The notes beneath the pieces were generated by a model. That model ran no database searches, was not told where the DNA came from, and worked only from the letters and a program-made list of their open reading frames with translations. A stretch of DNA of 32,774 nt from NCBI RefSeq assembly GCF_003865375.1, contig NZ_RQVS01000019.1, forward strand, positions 1 to 32,774. The letters run 5' to 3'. This document shows, piece after piece, positions 1 to 12,700 of the stretch. A program made the translations under genes and the position numbers. The stretch comes from Gulosibacter macacae (GTDB lineage: Bacteria; Actinomycetota; Actinomycetes; Actinomycetales; Microbacteriaceae). Every line of letters starts with the position of its first letter. Within the stretch, counting starts at the first letter, position 1.

Positions 1-48
1 AGTGGGGTGGGAACGATGTCGTGAAACCAGACACTGTCACCCCGACCA

Positions 49-79
49 AGAAAAAGACTCGAGTGATCGGGTCTTTTCT
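49..79 (-). terminator. Probable intrinsic terminator after the kinase-aminotransferase gene
   Basis: A hairpin of about 13 bp (arms 49-62 and 67-79, loop of 4 nt) has A-rich and T-rich outer ends, so it could stop transcription from either side. An extra 8-bp pair (GAAACCAG at 23-30 with CTGGTTTC at 78-85) may extend or compete with it. It lies about 110 bp past the stop of the leftward gene that ends at 187. Confidence 0.55.
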
Positions 80-94
80 GGTTTCCGGGCGGGC

Positions 95-130
95 GCGGGG
101 GTCTCGATACGCTTCGCTACTCGACCAGCC
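95..130 (-). repeat. Dispersed intergenic repeat, copy A
   Basis: Read on the minus strand, this contains GGTCGAGTAG, then CGAAGCG, then TATCGAGACCCCCGC. The same framework recurs at 149-186 and 18600-18671. The centre is a small self-complementary stretch. All copies are intergenic. It resembles extragenic palindromic repeats; no coding function is visible. Confidence 0.6.
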
Positions 131-148
131 AAAGGTGGCGGCTTTTCT

Positions 149-186
149 TGGTTGATTGATTAGGCCGCAGGCCGTATCGAAATCCC
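149..186 (+). repeat. Dispersed intergenic repeat, copy B
   Basis: This is a diverged plus-strand copy of the same element: TTGGTTG, then TAGGCCGCAGGCCGTATCGA, then a C-run. It forms a back-to-back inverted pair with copy A at 95-130, and ends one base before the stop codon of the kinase-aminotransferase gene. Confidence 0.5.
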
Positions 187-3090
187 CTACCGCTCCGCCG
201 TCAGCCGCGCGAGCTCGACGTCGAGGGCGTCGGCGAACGCATCCACATCGGCCTCGTCGATCACCATCGGCGGCTTGAACTTGAGCACGTTCTGACGCTC
301 GCTCGCGGGCTGCACGATCATGCCGTGCGGCAGCATCCGCTCGCACAGAAGTGCCACTTCTTCAGTCGCGGGCTCGAGGGTCTCGCGGTCACGCACGAGT
401 TCCACGCCCTGATAGAGCCCGATGCCGTGGACCGCACCAATCCACTCGTGCCGTTGCGCCAGCTCCGACATGCGCGCCGAGAAGCGTGCACCCACGCGCG
501 CTGCTCGCGCCTGGAGGCGCTCATCCTCGATCACATCGAGCACCGTGCGGCCGACCACCGAACTCAGCGGCGTGCCTGCCGCCGACGAGAAGAACATGCC
601 CTCATCCGCAAGCGCATCGAGAATCTCGCGGCGGGTGATGACCGCACCGATCGGGAACGCGTTGCCCGCCGCCTTGGCGACGCAGATGATGTCGGGGCGA
701 GCATCCTGCATCGCCGCGCCCCAATACGCGGCACCCAGACGCCCGAGGCCCACCTGCACCTCATCGGCAATCGCGACACCGCCCTGGGCGCGCACCGCCT
801 CGTAGACGCCCGCGAGGTACCCCTCGGGCGGAATCACGCCACCGGCATTGCCGAGCACCGACTCGCAGATGAACGCCCCTGCCGGGCGACCCTCGGCGGC
901 GAGCGAGTCGAGTTGCTCGCGCACCTGCGCCAGGTACTGCTCCCCCGCATCCTCGCCGCGGAACGGCCCGCGATAGGCGTTCGGGGCGTCAACGAGGTGC
1001 ACCCAATCGGGGCGGTTCTCGGCGGCCGACGGATTATCGAACGCCGAGGTGCTCACGGCATCAGAGGCGAAGGTCCAGCCGTGATACGCCTCGCGCGGCA
1101 CGATCACGCCACGGCGCCCGCTAAACACTTGTGCCATGCGCAGCGCAAGATCTACGGCCTCTGAGCCGGAGTTCACCGGCACCGCCACATCAAATTCGCC
1201 GGGCCAGGCGCGATTCGCGCGCGCCACGAGCGCCTCGGCGTAGTCGGCATAGGCACCGTAGAGAAAGCGCGAGTTGGTATTGAGCAGGCGCATCTGCGCG
1301 GATGCAGCACGCTCAAGTCGCGGATGCGAGTGGCCGATCGCGGTGACATTGTTCACGAGATCGAGGAGCGGCCGCGCCTCGGCATCGATGAGGTACTGGC
1401 CCCACCCGCGCACGATGAGCGGCGGAGAGAGGTAGTAGCGTTCGCTCGCCTTGCCGAGCGCGGCATCGCGGCGGCGGCGCTCGCGCCGAGTCGCCGCAAT
1501 GGCACTCGGGGCGGGTTCGAGCCCGAGCATGGTTGAGGGGTCGGGGCGCAGGGATGCGGCAACCGCCGCCTTTGCAGCGGTGCACCAATCGAGCTGCTCC
1601 TCGGCGGCTCCCGCGATCCACTGCACACGCACACGGCTCGTGCCGTCCTTGCTGCGGCGGGCGGTGCCGACGAGGTCGCCAGCCTCGACCGACGCGACGT
1701 CTTCGACACGCAGGCCCCGCAAACGTAGCCGCACCGGCCCGTCAACGAGATCAACCGCATCCTCGCCGGCGTATTCGAGGGCACCGGCGAACGGTGCGAT
1801 CAGCTCAAGCGGACCAGCAGCGATGACGTCAATGAACAGTGCCCGGCTTTCGGGCGCCTGCGGGCTCGGCGTCGCGGCGCGATCGAGTCGGTATTCACCC
1901 CAGCGGGTGGCGGCGATCTGGCGCCGCTCGAGTCGCTCGTGAATCGCGTCGTCGGCCGCTCCTGAACGTAGCCAGGCACCCTCGTCAAACTCCGTCGCCT
2001 CGGGCGCAAGTGCCACGATTGCTTTGCTGCCCAGGCCTCGTGCCAGGCGCTCGTATTCGATGCCGGGGCGGTGCGGCAGACCGAGGGTCGTGCGGAACAC
2101 CGCGAGCGCGAGCTCATCGTCGATGGCCGCGGCGGCTTCGAGCACCCGCCATTCCGACTCCATCCGTTCAGCGGCGTACTCGTTGTCGGCATCGATGCGC
2201 AGTTGGTTCCAGCCACTCACGACGAGCGTCGCGCCGCGCAGCCGCACGAGCGGCCATAGCGCGGCAAGTTCGTCATCAGTGAGTTCGACGTGCTCGGCGA
2301 ACTCGGCAACGGTCGCTGCGGCGAGGTTGAGGCTGCCGGTGCGCTGCAGCACCGAGGCAATCGCGACGGCGAGTTCGGCCACCCGCCAGCCGCTTCCCAC
2401 ATCACCGAGGTCGATGACCCCGAGCATGCCGCCACCAACGCGCACGACGTTGTCGTCGGTGAGATCGCCGTGGATGATCTGCACCGGCAGCTCCCCGAGC
2501 TTCGCGAGCGCCTTCGCGGCGCTCTTCGTCTCGGCCTTCACGACCGCGCGCCGCGCCTCATCGGTCACATCGTCGAGGAGGGCCGCGACGACCTCCGCGG
2601 CGTTCCGCAAATCCCACTGCAATTCCCGGGTAAAACCAGGATGCTCCGCGCCCTTGAGTGCCGCGACGACGGCCCCAGCGACATCACCAAGCGAGCGCGC
2701 CTCGTACTCGCTGAAGCTCGGCACCTCGGCAAGCGTGCCGCCGGGCAGGAATGACTGCAGGCGCGCGTGCGAACCCGAGGGCAGGAGCACGGCATCCTCG
2801 CCTGCCTTGGTCGGCAACGGCGTGGCGGCGGCGAGTCCCGCGGCGTCGATGAGCCGCGCGGCATACAGTTGCGCATCCACTTCTTCGGCGGTGGTGGCGG
2901 CATTGTCGATCTTGAGCACGGCGGTGGTGCCATCGACCTGGGTGACGAGGTAGTTGCGGTCTTGCTGACTGCCGAGTTCGACCAGCTCGCCCTCGATCCC
3001 CCAGTGAACCCGCAAGAGTGCGGCGGCGGCTGCCGCATCCACATCGGGACGCACGCGCTGCCAATTGTCGTTCGAAGATGCGGCCACCAT
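187..3090 (-). CDS. Kinase / M23-like / class III aminotransferase-fold fusion protein
   Basis: A 967-residue cytoplasmic protein with three parts. Residues about 1-330 are an aminoglycoside/choline-type kinase: a lysine near 60, the catalytic HGD at 207-209 with N214, and the metal-binding D near 227 in VIDLGD. Residues about 400-520 look like a degenerate M23/lysostaphin-fold beta domain without the metal-binding histidines. Residues about 545-967 are a fold-type I PLP enzyme of class III, with the Schiff-base lysine near 806 in VAKAAGNAFPIGAV. The GN after the lysine recalls the phospho-lyase branch (human ETNPPL and PHYKPL) more than ordinary transaminases. By analogy with hydroxylysine kinase plus phosphohydroxylysine lyase, the protein may phosphorylate an amino alcohol and then eliminate phosphate and ammonia; the substrate is unknown. 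The start is the ATG at 3090, which has AGGAAGG 7 nt upstream; an in-frame ATG 60 bp further out lacks such a site. Confidence 0.85.
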   Translation of the reverse strand: MVAASSNDNWQRVRPDVDAAAAAALLRVHWGIEGELVELGSQQDRNYLVTQVDGTTAVLKIDNAATTAEEVDAQLYAARLIDAAGLAAATPLPTKAGEDAVLLPSGSHARLQSFLPGGTLAEVPSFSEYEARSLGDVAGAVVAALKGAEHPGFTRELQWDLRNAAEVVAALLDDVTDEARRAVVKAETKSAAKALAKLGELPVQIIHGDLTDDNVVRVGGGMLGVIDLGDVGSGWRVAELAVAIASVLQRTGSLNLAAATVAEFAEHVELTDDELAALWPLVRLRGATLVVSGWNQLRIDADNEYAAERMESEWRVLEAAAAIDDELALAVFRTTLGLPHRPGIEYERLARGLGSKAIVALAPEATEFDEGAWLRSGAADDAIHERLERRQIAATRWGEYRLDRAATPSPQAPESRALFIDVIAAGPLELIAPFAGALEYAGEDAVDLVDGPVRLRLRGLRVEDVASVEAGDLVGTARRSKDGTSRVRVQWIAGAAEEQLDWCTAAKAAVAASLRPDPSTMLGLEPAPSAIAATRRERRRRDAALGKASERYYLSPPLIVRGWGQYLIDAEARPLLDLVNNVTAIGHSHPRLERAASAQMRLLNTNSRFLYGAYADYAEALVARANRAWPGEFDVAVPVNSGSEAVDLALRMAQVFSGRRGVIVPREAYHGWTFASDAVSTSAFDNPSAAENRPDWVHLVDAPNAYRGPFRGEDAGEQYLAQVREQLDSLAAEGRPAGAFICESVLGNAGGVIPPEGYLAGVYEAVRAQGGVAIADEVQVGLGRLGAAYWGAAMQDARPDIICVAKAAGNAFPIGAVITRREILDALADEGMFFSSAAGTPLSSVVGRTVLDVIEDERLQARAARVGARFSARMSELAQRHEWIGAVHGIGLYQGVELVRDRETLEPATEEVALLCERMLPHGMIVQPASERQNVLKFKPPMVIDEADVDAFADALDVELARLTAER

Positions 3091-3172
3091 GGCAAACCTT
3101 CCTGCCGAAACGTGTGAACGGCATTCATCGCCGTCGACACGTCCCATCATGACACCCGTAGGCCGAACGCGA

Positions 3173-3208
3173 AATTAGGGCGCGGGCTCGCAAGCCCCCG
3201 CCCTAATT
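3173..3208 (-). terminator. Hairpin between the SRPBCC gene and the fusion gene
   Basis: A 16-bp inverted repeat with one mismatch (arms 3173-3188 and 3193-3208, loop 4 nt) is capped by AATT at the outer ends. It begins 12 bp past the stop of the SRPBCC gene and lies before the start of the next leftward gene, so it probably separates the two transcripts. Confidence 0.6.
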
Positions 3209-3220
3209 CAGTCGCTCACG

Positions 3221-3787
3221 CTAGTCGTCGCTGAGCGCCTCTCCGTCGTCTTCCCACTCGTCATGAAGGTCGTCATCTTCCACCGCGTCGGCGAGCGCCT
3301 CGAGCGAGGCGGTGTAGGCCTCGACCGGGAACGGCGGGAACTTACCCTCGAGGAACTTTTCGTTGGTGACCTCTTCCCAGTCGTAGGTGAGGGTGACATA
3401 GGTGGTGTCATCGTCTTCGGGCTCAAGTTCCCAAGTCCACTGCCAGCCAAGCGGCTTGTCGTAGCCTTCCTGGCGCGGCTTCCACGCGATGACGCGGTCT
3501 TCTTCAAACTTCGTGACGAGGTTGACCATGCGGTAGTCACCGCCCATCGACTCGGCGTACATGTTCATCGTGAACTCGTCACCCACGGCGGTGATGGGCT
3601 TTGCTGCCTCGTCGGCACTGCGAATCATCTCGGTGCCGTCAGCGTCGATCTGCTGGTCGGGGTCGGCAAGAAGCTCAAAAATATCGGCGGCCGGGGCGTG
3701 GATGAGGCGGCCCACCGTGAGCGTGCGGCCCTCAATGTGAACGCTGTCGGCGCTCACGCGCTCGAACTCTGTGTTGTCGTCGTGCAC
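3221..3787 (-). CDS. SRPBCC (START-like) family protein
   Basis: A 188-residue soluble protein. Its order of segments fits the SRPBCC/polyketide-cyclase fold, a hydrophobic cavity that binds a small ligand: an N-terminal strand, the helix phrase IHAPAADIFELLADPDQQ (about 29-46), then strands with RMVNLVTKFEEDRVIAWK and the WQWTWELEPEDDDTTYVTLTYDWEE strand pair. It is strongly acidic, with a D/E-rich tail. The start is GTG at 3787, with GAAAGG about 7 nt upstream. Members bind lipids or polyketides or have unknown roles; nothing here fixes a ligand. It lies 58 bp downstream of tdk in the same direction, so co-transcription is possible. Confidence 0.8.
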   Translation of the reverse strand: MHDDNTEFERVSADSVHIEGRTLTVGRLIHAPAADIFELLADPDQQIDADGTEMIRSADEAAKPITAVGDEFTMNMYAESMGGDYRMVNLVTKFEEDRVIAWKPRQEGYDKPLGWQWTWELEPEDDDTTYVTLTYDWEEVTNEKFLEGKFPPFPVEAYTASLEALADAVEDDDLHDEWEDDGEALSDD

Positions 3788-6700
3788 GGCACTACCTTTC
3801 GGGTTGTTTCATTGGCGACTGCGCCTCTATCTCAGCGCATGCACCCTAGAGGTGGCTGGCGAGTCGCCCACCAGATTCCCGCAGATAGCACTGGCCGCAG
3901 AGCGACTCGTAGGTGACCTGCTCGCCGTCGATCGCGACCTGATCGCCATCGAAGGTGAATACGCCGTCGACGACGCGGCCATTGAAGATGGCTTTGCGGC
4001 CGCAGCGGCAGATGGTCTTGAGTTCCTCGACCGCATGGGCGATTTCGAGCAGGCGCCGGGAGCCGGGGAAGGCGACGGTCTGGAAGTCGGTGCGGATGCC
4101 GTAGCAGAGCACCGGCACGTCATCGAGCACCGCGATCTGGAAGAGCTCGTCAACCTGGGGCGCGGTGAGAAATTGCGCTTCATCGACAAGCAAACAGGAT
4201 GCGTTGGTGTCGACGATGGTGCGGAGGAACTGCTCGCGCGGGTGGTCGTCGGGGCCGACGAGGAAGTCGACCTCGCGGGTCATGCCGAGACGCGAGGAGA
4301 TTGACTCGGCGCCCTTGGTGTCAATGGCAGGTTTTGCGAGCAGCACCCGGTGGCCGCGTTCTTCGTAGTTGAAGGCGGTTTGCAGCAGCGCCGTCGACTT
4401 GCCGGAGTTCATTGCGCCGTAGCGGAAATAGAGCTTGGCCACGGGCGGTCCTTTCGGCGAGGGGATGAACCAGTCGATGCTATCGGTCGCGCGGCGCCAT
4501 TCGCTCGCTGAGGCTCTCGAAGCGCACCGCGCCATTTCGCTCGCTAAGGCCATCGAAGCGCGCCGTTGTCAGGCCACCTGCGGTTTGCTCGCGCGGGCTA
4601 GCATCCGCGGCGTGACCGAGAACACGACGCCCGCTCCGAAGCCGCAGCTCCGCCGCGCGCTCACCCTCGGCGGCGCGATCGCGATTGGGCTGAGTTCGAT
4701 GATCGGTGCGGGAGTCTTCTCGGCGTTTGGCCCGGCCGCCCAGGCAGCCGGTTCGGCACTCCTCATCGGTCTCACCCTCGCCTTCATCGTCGCCGCCTGC
4801 AACGCCACCTCGACCGCGCAGCTCGCCGCGCAATACCCGACGTCGGGCGGCTCCTATATTTACGGGCGCGAACAGCTCGGCCACTGGTGGGGCTTTGTGG
4901 CCGGATGGGGATTCGTCGTTGGTAAGTCGGCCTCTGCCGCCGCGATGGCCCTCACCTTCGCGGCCTACGCGGCGCCCGAGGCTTGGCTCAAGCCCGTCGC
5001 ACTCGCCGCACTTGTGGCCCTCATCGCGCTCAACTCGTTCGGCATCACCCGCACGGCCGGGGCTGCACGCATCATCGTCGCGCTCGTACTTACTGGACTG
5101 GCGGGCATCCTGAGCACCGCGTGGGTACTCGAAGGAGCCTCGCCAACCGGTGCGCAGGCCCTGATCGCGGGGCTCGATGAGCAACTCGCCACGCCCGCCG
5201 GCTGGTACGGCGTGCTGCAATCGGCGGGACTCCTCTTCTTCGCCTTCGCCGGCTACGCGCGCATCGCCACGCTCGGCGAAGAGGTGCGCGAGCCCGAACG
5301 CAATATCCCGCGCGCCATCATCACGACACTGCTCGTAGTCGCGGTACTCTACGCCCTCGTTGCGCTGACCCTGCTCAGCCGCCTCGGCAGTGGCGGTGTC
5401 GCCGCATCCTCGGCACCGCTCGCCGACGCCGTGCGCGACGCACCCTGGGCTGTGACGCTCGTACAGATCACCGCCGCGATTGCGGCGCTCGGCGCGCTCC
5501 TCGCGGGCATTGCCGGCGTCTCGCGCACCACCCTCGCCATGGCACGCGAACGCGACCTGCCGAGTGCGCTTGCGATCGTGCATCCGGGTGTGCAGGTGCC
5601 CCGCGTCGCGACGATCGTGCTCGGCATGGTCGTGGCCCTGCTCATCCTCGTCGGCGATGTGCGCGAAGTGATCGGCTTCTCGTCATTCGGCGTGCTCACG
5701 TACTACTTCGTCGCGAACCTCGCGGCATTCACGCAACAGGATGCACACCGCCGGTATCCGCGCTGGGCGCAGGTCATCGGCATGGCACTTTGCGGCGTCT
5801 TGGTGGCAACTTTGCCCTGGCAATCGGTGGTGGGCGGACTCGCTATCTTTGCAATTGGCCTGATCGGCAGAGCAATCGTCGTTCGTCGGCTTAGCAGACG
5901 TGCCGGGCACTTTGGTAGCTAACTGCTCAATTTCGCGGATGTAGCTCCGCTACGGTCAGGCGCATGACTGATCCCCGCATTGAACGCACGAAGGAAAGCC
6001 TGCGCGCGGCGGTGTTGCGCCTGGCTGCCGAGCGCCCGCTCTCGGAGATCTCGGTTTCGGAGTTGACGAGTGCGGCCGACGTCAACCGTGCCACGTTCTA
6101 CAGCCACTTCCGCAACCTCGACGAGGTACTCACCGAGGCGCTCTGCGCCGACCTTGATCAGCGGCGCGATGACGATCTTGCGCGGCGACGCGCTGGCGAT
6201 CTGCCACCGGCTGAGTTGTTGGACTTTGCCATCGAGTCGGTGTTTGAGCACATTTCGAAGTACGACCGGGTCTACCGACTCTCGCTTGACGAGACCTCGA
6301 GCCCGGTCTGGCGTACGTTGCGCTCGTCTATTCGTGCGGGCATCCGCGATGTGATTGATGAACAGCCGAACAAGGTGTCGGGCCTTAATCCCAGCCTCGC
6401 GGCCGATTTCGCGTCTTCCGGGCTCGTCGGTTCGATTGAGGGCTGGATGCGCCTTGACGACACCTCGCTCGAGGAGTTGCGTTCGACCATCAGGCTCTCA
6501 CTGCCCGAGTGGTGGCGCTCACTGCAGTAACTTCAATTGCAGGTCTCTTTCTAAGCGACACTTGTCGCTTTTTCAACATCTGTTGCCTAACCTGGTAGTA
6601 CCGCAACAAGGATGTTGAACGAAGGAGAACCCCGTGAAAGCTGACGTAGTTGACGCAGTCGGCGAGCCGTTTGTGATTCAAGAGATCGACATTGCCGAGC

Positions 6701-9700
6701 CGATTGGCCGCGAAGTGCTGGTCGACGTGAAGGCCTCGGGCCTGTGCCACAGCGATGAGCACTACCGCGCCAACGACTTTGGTATGCCGATGCCGATGGT
6801 GTTCGGCCACGAGATCGCCGGTGTCATCGCCGCCGTCGGCCCCGATGTGAGCGAATTCAAGGTTGGTGACCACGTCGTCGCCTGTCTCGTACCAAGCTGC
6901 GGCCACTGCCCATCCTGTTTGGACGGCCGCCGCCACCAGTGCTCGAACCCGACGGCCGTGCAGCGTGGCGTGGACGAACCGCCACGCCTTTCGCGCAATG
7001 GCGAACCGCTCAACTAGTTTCTTGAGATCTCGGGATTCGCCGAGCAGATCCTTACGCATGAGAACCGGGTCGTTGCCGTCAATCTCGAGATCCCCTTCGA
7101 CAAGGCGGCACTGCTTGGCTGCGGTGTGGTCACCGGAGCCGGAGCCGCGATCAACGCCGCCCGCGTCGGCGTGGGCCAGGATGTCGTGGTGATCGGTTGC
7201 GGCGGTGTGGGCCTCAACACCGTGCAGGGAGCACGCCTGGCCGGTGCCCGCCGCATCATTGCAATCGACCTGCAGCCGGCGAAACTCGAACTCGCGAAGA
7301 AGTTTGGCGCAACGCACACAATCAATTCGGGTGGGGTCGACGACGTGGTGGCCGCAGTGCAAGAGATCACCGGTACGAGTGGCGTGCACGCCTCCTTCGA
7401 AGTCATCGGCCTCAAGGCGACGGCCGAACTCGCTGTGCGCGTGCTCGGCGTGGGTGGCACGGCCTATCTTGTCGGCATGCAGCGCGTTGGCACCGTGCTC
7501 GACATTGAACCGATCTCGGAACTCATGCCGTTCCAGCGCTCGATTGAGGGCGTGATGATGGGGTCGACGAACTTCAAGCGAGATGTGCCGATGTTCGCCG
7601 ACTACTACCTGCAAGGGCGGTTCAACCTCGACGACCTCGTGTCGCAGACCATCACCCTTGACGAGATCAACGAGGGCTATGAAGAGCTCCTCAAGGGTGC
7701 CATCGCCCGCAGCGTCATCGTCTTCGACTAGTTGGATCGCTCAACGCCGCCGCCCGCGAAGTCGCGGGCGGCGGCGTTTGGCTTGGGATAGCGTCGTGGA
7801 CATGAGCCCACTGCGCAGCGTCGATGATCAGCTTTCTCGGATGCTCGCGGCGGCGGAGCGGGTGGGCACGGAGACGGTGCCGACGAGCGAAGCTACTGGC
7901 CGCATCCTCGCCACAGATCTGCGGGCGCGGTTCGCGGTGCCGCCGTTCACGAACTCAGCGATGGATGGCTATGCCGTGCGCGCGGCGGATCTCGTCGAGC
8001 CGCGGACCCTGCCGGTTGCGGGCGATGCGCCCGCCGGTGCCGCGCCGGTGCGACTCGAACCGGGTACCGCCCTGCGCATCATGACCGGGGCGCCGTTGCC
8101 CGAGGGCGCGGATGCCGTGGTACCGGTCGAGCAGACTGATCAGCGGCCGGGTCCGGGGCCGGTGCCGAGCGAGGTGTCGTTTTCGGTGGCGGCGAAGGCA
8201 GGTGCGAATATCCGTCGCCGCGGCGAGGATGTGACTGAAGGCGACCTCGTCATGCGCGCCGGAGACCGGGTAAGCGCGGCTGCGATCGGTGCGCTGCTTT
8301 CAGTTGGTCATGCGGAGCTTGAGGTGACTCGGCGACTACGGGTGGCGGTGATGGCGACCGGGGATGAACTCGCGTGCGGCGGCGAGGCGCTGGCGCCCGG
8401 CAGCATCCCCGACTCGAATGGACCGATGCTCGCGGCGCTCGTGGCGCAATGGGGCGCCGAGGCCGTGTTGCTGCCCGCGAGCCGTGACAGCGTCGCGGAG
8501 TTTCTCGCGGCGCTTGAAGGGGCGGGCGAGGTCGATCTCGTGATCACCACCGGCGGCGTCTCGGCTGGCGCCTTCGAGGTGGTGCGACAGGCGCTCACCG
8601 GGCGCGGGGTCGAGTTTGTGGGTGTGGCGATGCAGCCCGGAAAACCGCAGGGGTTCGGCGCGATTGAGCTTGGCGGCCGTCGAGTGCTCGTGGCTTGTTT
8701 GCCCGGGAACCCAGTGAGTGTGTTCGTGTCGTTCCATGTGTTGGTGCGGCCGCTGCTCGCGTGGATGAGCGGAGCCGCGGATGCGGCAACGCACGGGATG
8801 CGTGCCGTTGCCGGACACGATTGGACGCCGCCACGCGGGCGCACGCAGTATGCGCCGGCGGTCGTGACGCAGGAGAATGGGCGGCTCGTGGCGCGGTTGC
8901 CGCATGAACTGGGGGCGAAGTCACATCTCATTGCCTCGTTGCATCTCGCGAACGCACTCGTGGTGGTGCCTGCAGACGTGGATGCTGTGGCGGCGGGCGA
9001 TGAGCTTGAGGTGCTGCCGGTAGCGGGGTTCGCGGGCGGCGAGCGACACGGGATGCGACGCGGGATGCGACGCGGGATGCGACGCGGGATGCGACGCGGG
9101 TAGCAAGCGACGCGGGTAGCAAGCGACGCGGGCAGCGTCGCCGCGCCCGCGCGGCTCGCGCTATTCCGCGCGCTCCCTGCAAATCCGCGCGTTGCAACGC
9201 GCGGATTAGGCGGAAGCACGCGGGTTAGTGGCAAGGCGCGCGCCGTGGCGCGGCAGCAAGACGAGGAGACGGGCCGCGCATACCCGCCCGCTAATACGCG
9301 CGTGCCCCGCAAATACGCGCGCTGCAGCGCACGTATTAGGCGGGAGCGCGCGTATTAGTGATCCCGGCCCCCGGCACGCGCGGACGAAGCGCGCGGATTA
9401 GTGCGCGGCGCGGGCGTCGCCGCGGGCTTGACCGACAATGTGCGCGACGAGTGGGCCCACGACAGCCACCGCATCCCGCACTCCTCCGGTCGACCCCGGT
9501 GCGTTGACGATAAGCACGGCCCCGGGTCCGCGCCCAGTCAGGCCAACGAGTCCCCGCGAGAGCACGGCGCTCGGCACGGCCACCGCGCCGCGCGCGCGCA
9601 TCGCTTCAGCGACGCCGTCGAGGCGCACGTCGAGCAGCGGCGCCGTGGCTTCGGGCGTGAGGTCGCGGGGCGAGACCCCGGTGCCACCGGCGGTGAAGAC

Positions 9701-12700
9701 CAACGCGACGCCCGCATCCGCGGCTGCCGAAACCGCCGCGCGCACCGACTCGATGCCATCGGCAACCACGTCGATGCGGTCGACGGCGATGCCGTGTTCG
9801 GCGAGGCGCGTGGCGGCTTCGGGGCCGGAGCGATCCTCGTACTCGCCGGCTGCGGCGCGGTCAGAAACGGTGATCACTCGTGCGTGCAGCTTCATGGCAC
9901 CTCCACTCGCCACGGTAGTGCGTCGAATCTGTCACGCCGACATTGCGTCGAGGTGCATACACCTCGGCGCGGCTCAGACGTGACAAGAATTCAGGTACCC
10001 ACAAACGATGCGGCGAATCCGGGCGCCGGCGCGGCCAAAAACTCGACTACCGGCGCGTCCTGCACCACCCGACCGGCTTCGATCACGACCACCCGATCGG
10101 CAAGCGCACGCACATCGGCAAGATCGTGGGTGATGAGCACCGCCGTGCGGCCGCGCGAATGGGCTGCGAGCAGTTCGCGTTGTCGGGGCGCTGATTCCAC
10201 GTCGAGGGCAGCGAACGGCTCATCCCAGAGGCAGAGCCGCGGTGACGTCGCGAGCGCCCGGGCGATCGCCGCGCGCTGCGCCTGGCCGCCCGAGACCTCG
10301 CGGGGCAAGCGGCGATCAAGCCCGCCCGATCCCGTGCGGATGAGCCAGGTCGTAGCCGCCGCGAGTGCCTCGCGCCGCGACTTCCCGGCCATGCGTTGGC
10401 CAAAGGCCACGTTCGCGCCGAGGTCAAGATGCGGAAAGAGCAGCGGATTCTGGCCGAGCCGCGCAATGCCGCGACGTTGCGCCGGCACCCGCACGCGTGC
10501 ATCCGGGTGGTCGAGCACCGTGTCGCCCAGCTGAATCTTGCCGGCGTCGAGATCGAGAAGTCCCGAGATCGCGTCGATCACGCTCGATTTGCCGGCGCCG
10601 TTCGGGCCGATGACGGCGACAGTTTCGCCGGCCGCGGCGCGGAGCCGAACGTCGATGTCACGTTCGGTGAGGACGATGTGTGCGTCAAGTGGCACAGGGT
10701 CGGTCGGGGTTGCGCTGGGCTTCGTGTCACTGAGCCGTGCGGGGCTGACCGGCACGGCATCGTGAGGCGCAGCGTCATCCCTTACAGTGATAGCCCGATC
10801 GGGAACGACCGCCGCTGGCGCAGTCGTCGATGCTTCGTCGAGCCCCGACCGTGCCGGCGCGCCCAGCCGTCGATCGCGTCGGTTCGCGGCCGGTCCACCC
10901 GGCGCTTGGTACGCAATTGCCACGATTACTGTCGCCACAATCACGAGCAGGATGCTCAGAGCCACCGCCGCGCGCTGGTCGATTTCGCGCTGCAGGTAGA
11001 TCTCAAGCGGCAGCGTGCGCGAGACGCCCTCGAGCGAACCCGCGAAGGTGATGGTCGCACCGAACTCGCCGAGTGCCCGCGCGAAGGTGAGGACGGTGCC
11101 CGTGAGGAGACTTGGCCACAGCAATGGCAAGGTCACGGCCCAAAGCGCCCGGGTCGGCGAGGCGCCGAGGGTGAGCGCCACCGCCTCGAAATCGGTCGAC
11201 CGCGAGCGCAATGCACCTTCGAGCGTGAGTACCAAGAACGGCATCGCCACGAAGGTCTGCGCCATGATCACGGCGAGCGTCGTGAATCCGATCTCCACCC
11301 CGAAGGGCAACACCAGCGAGCCCACAAGTCCGCGGCGCCCAAACGTGGCAATGAGCGCGATGCCGCCGACGACTGGCGGCAAGACGAGCGGCAGCAGCAC
11401 GAGCGTGCGCACGACCTTGAGCACTACATCCGGGATGCCGCCGCGCGCGAGCACGAGCGCGACGGGCACCCCGATGATGAGCGAGCAGATCGTCGCCGCG
11501 AGCGACGATCGCAGCGAGAGTTCGAGCGAGACGAACGCTGAGCGTGAGGTGATGAGCGCCCAGAACTCTGCCCAATCGACCTGGCTGAGCAGACCCGCAA
11601 GCGGCAACGCGAGAAGCGCCGCGAGCAGCGCGCCCGCCCAGCGAACCCAGCCGGGCAGGAGTCCCCGGGGACCTCGCGTGCGCGCGGTCACTACGGTGCG
11701 CCGAAGCCGGCCGCCTGCAGCTTCTGTTGGGCGGATGCGGCAAGGACGTAGTCGACGAACGCCTGCGCCAGCTCGGGGTTCGTGGTCGATGCGGTGACGC
11801 CGATCGGATAGTTGTTCACAATGTCAGCGGCCTCAGGAATCACGACCTCGGCGACCTGGTCTCCGGCACCGCGGGCGTCGGTGACGTAAACAATGCCCGC
11901 ATCCGCCTGGCCCGTGGTGATCTTGCCGAGCACATCGGTCACGGCGTTCTCTTCGCTCACGGGCGAGAGGGTGATGCCGGTGGTCTCCTCGAGTTTGTTG
12001 GTCGCGGCACCGCAGGGCACCTGCTCCGCGCAAACAACGAGCGCGACATCGTCACGGGTGAGATCGCTGAGACCGGTGATGTTCTTGGGATTACCGGGTT
12101 CGACCACAACGGTGAGCACATTCGTCGCGAAGATCGGCTGTTCAGCACTCATGAGCGAAGCCTCGATCGCGTTCTTCATGGTCGATTCGTTCGCGGTGGC
12201 GAGCACGTCGACGGGCGCGCCATCCTGCATCTGCGTGACGAGGCCAGAGGAACCGCCGTAGTTGAAGGTGATGGACGTCTCGGGATGCTCAGCCATGAAG
12301 TCGGCGGCGATTTCGTCGAATACCTGGTTGAGTGAGGCGGCCGCGAACACGGTCAGTTCACCGCTCAACGTGTCAGCGCTCGGTGCCGCAGCGGCGTCAG
12401 CCGGCGCGGCGGTGTCGGTGGCAGCCGGCGCACCGCCAGCGCATCCGGCAAGCAGTGCGGCGCCGGCAATCGCGAGCGCGCCAATGAGGCCGCGGCGGGC
12501 GCGGCGAAGGCGTGAAGCCATGGTCAGGATCCCTTTTCGATGATGACGTTGGTGGCCTTCACCACCGCGGTCGCCACGACTCCCGGCGCGAGCCCGAGTT
12601 CACGTACGGCTTCGCTCGAAATGAGCGAGACCACGCGATGCGGGCCGCATTGCAGCTCGACCTGCGCCATGACCGTATCGGTGGTCACCTTCGTGATGAT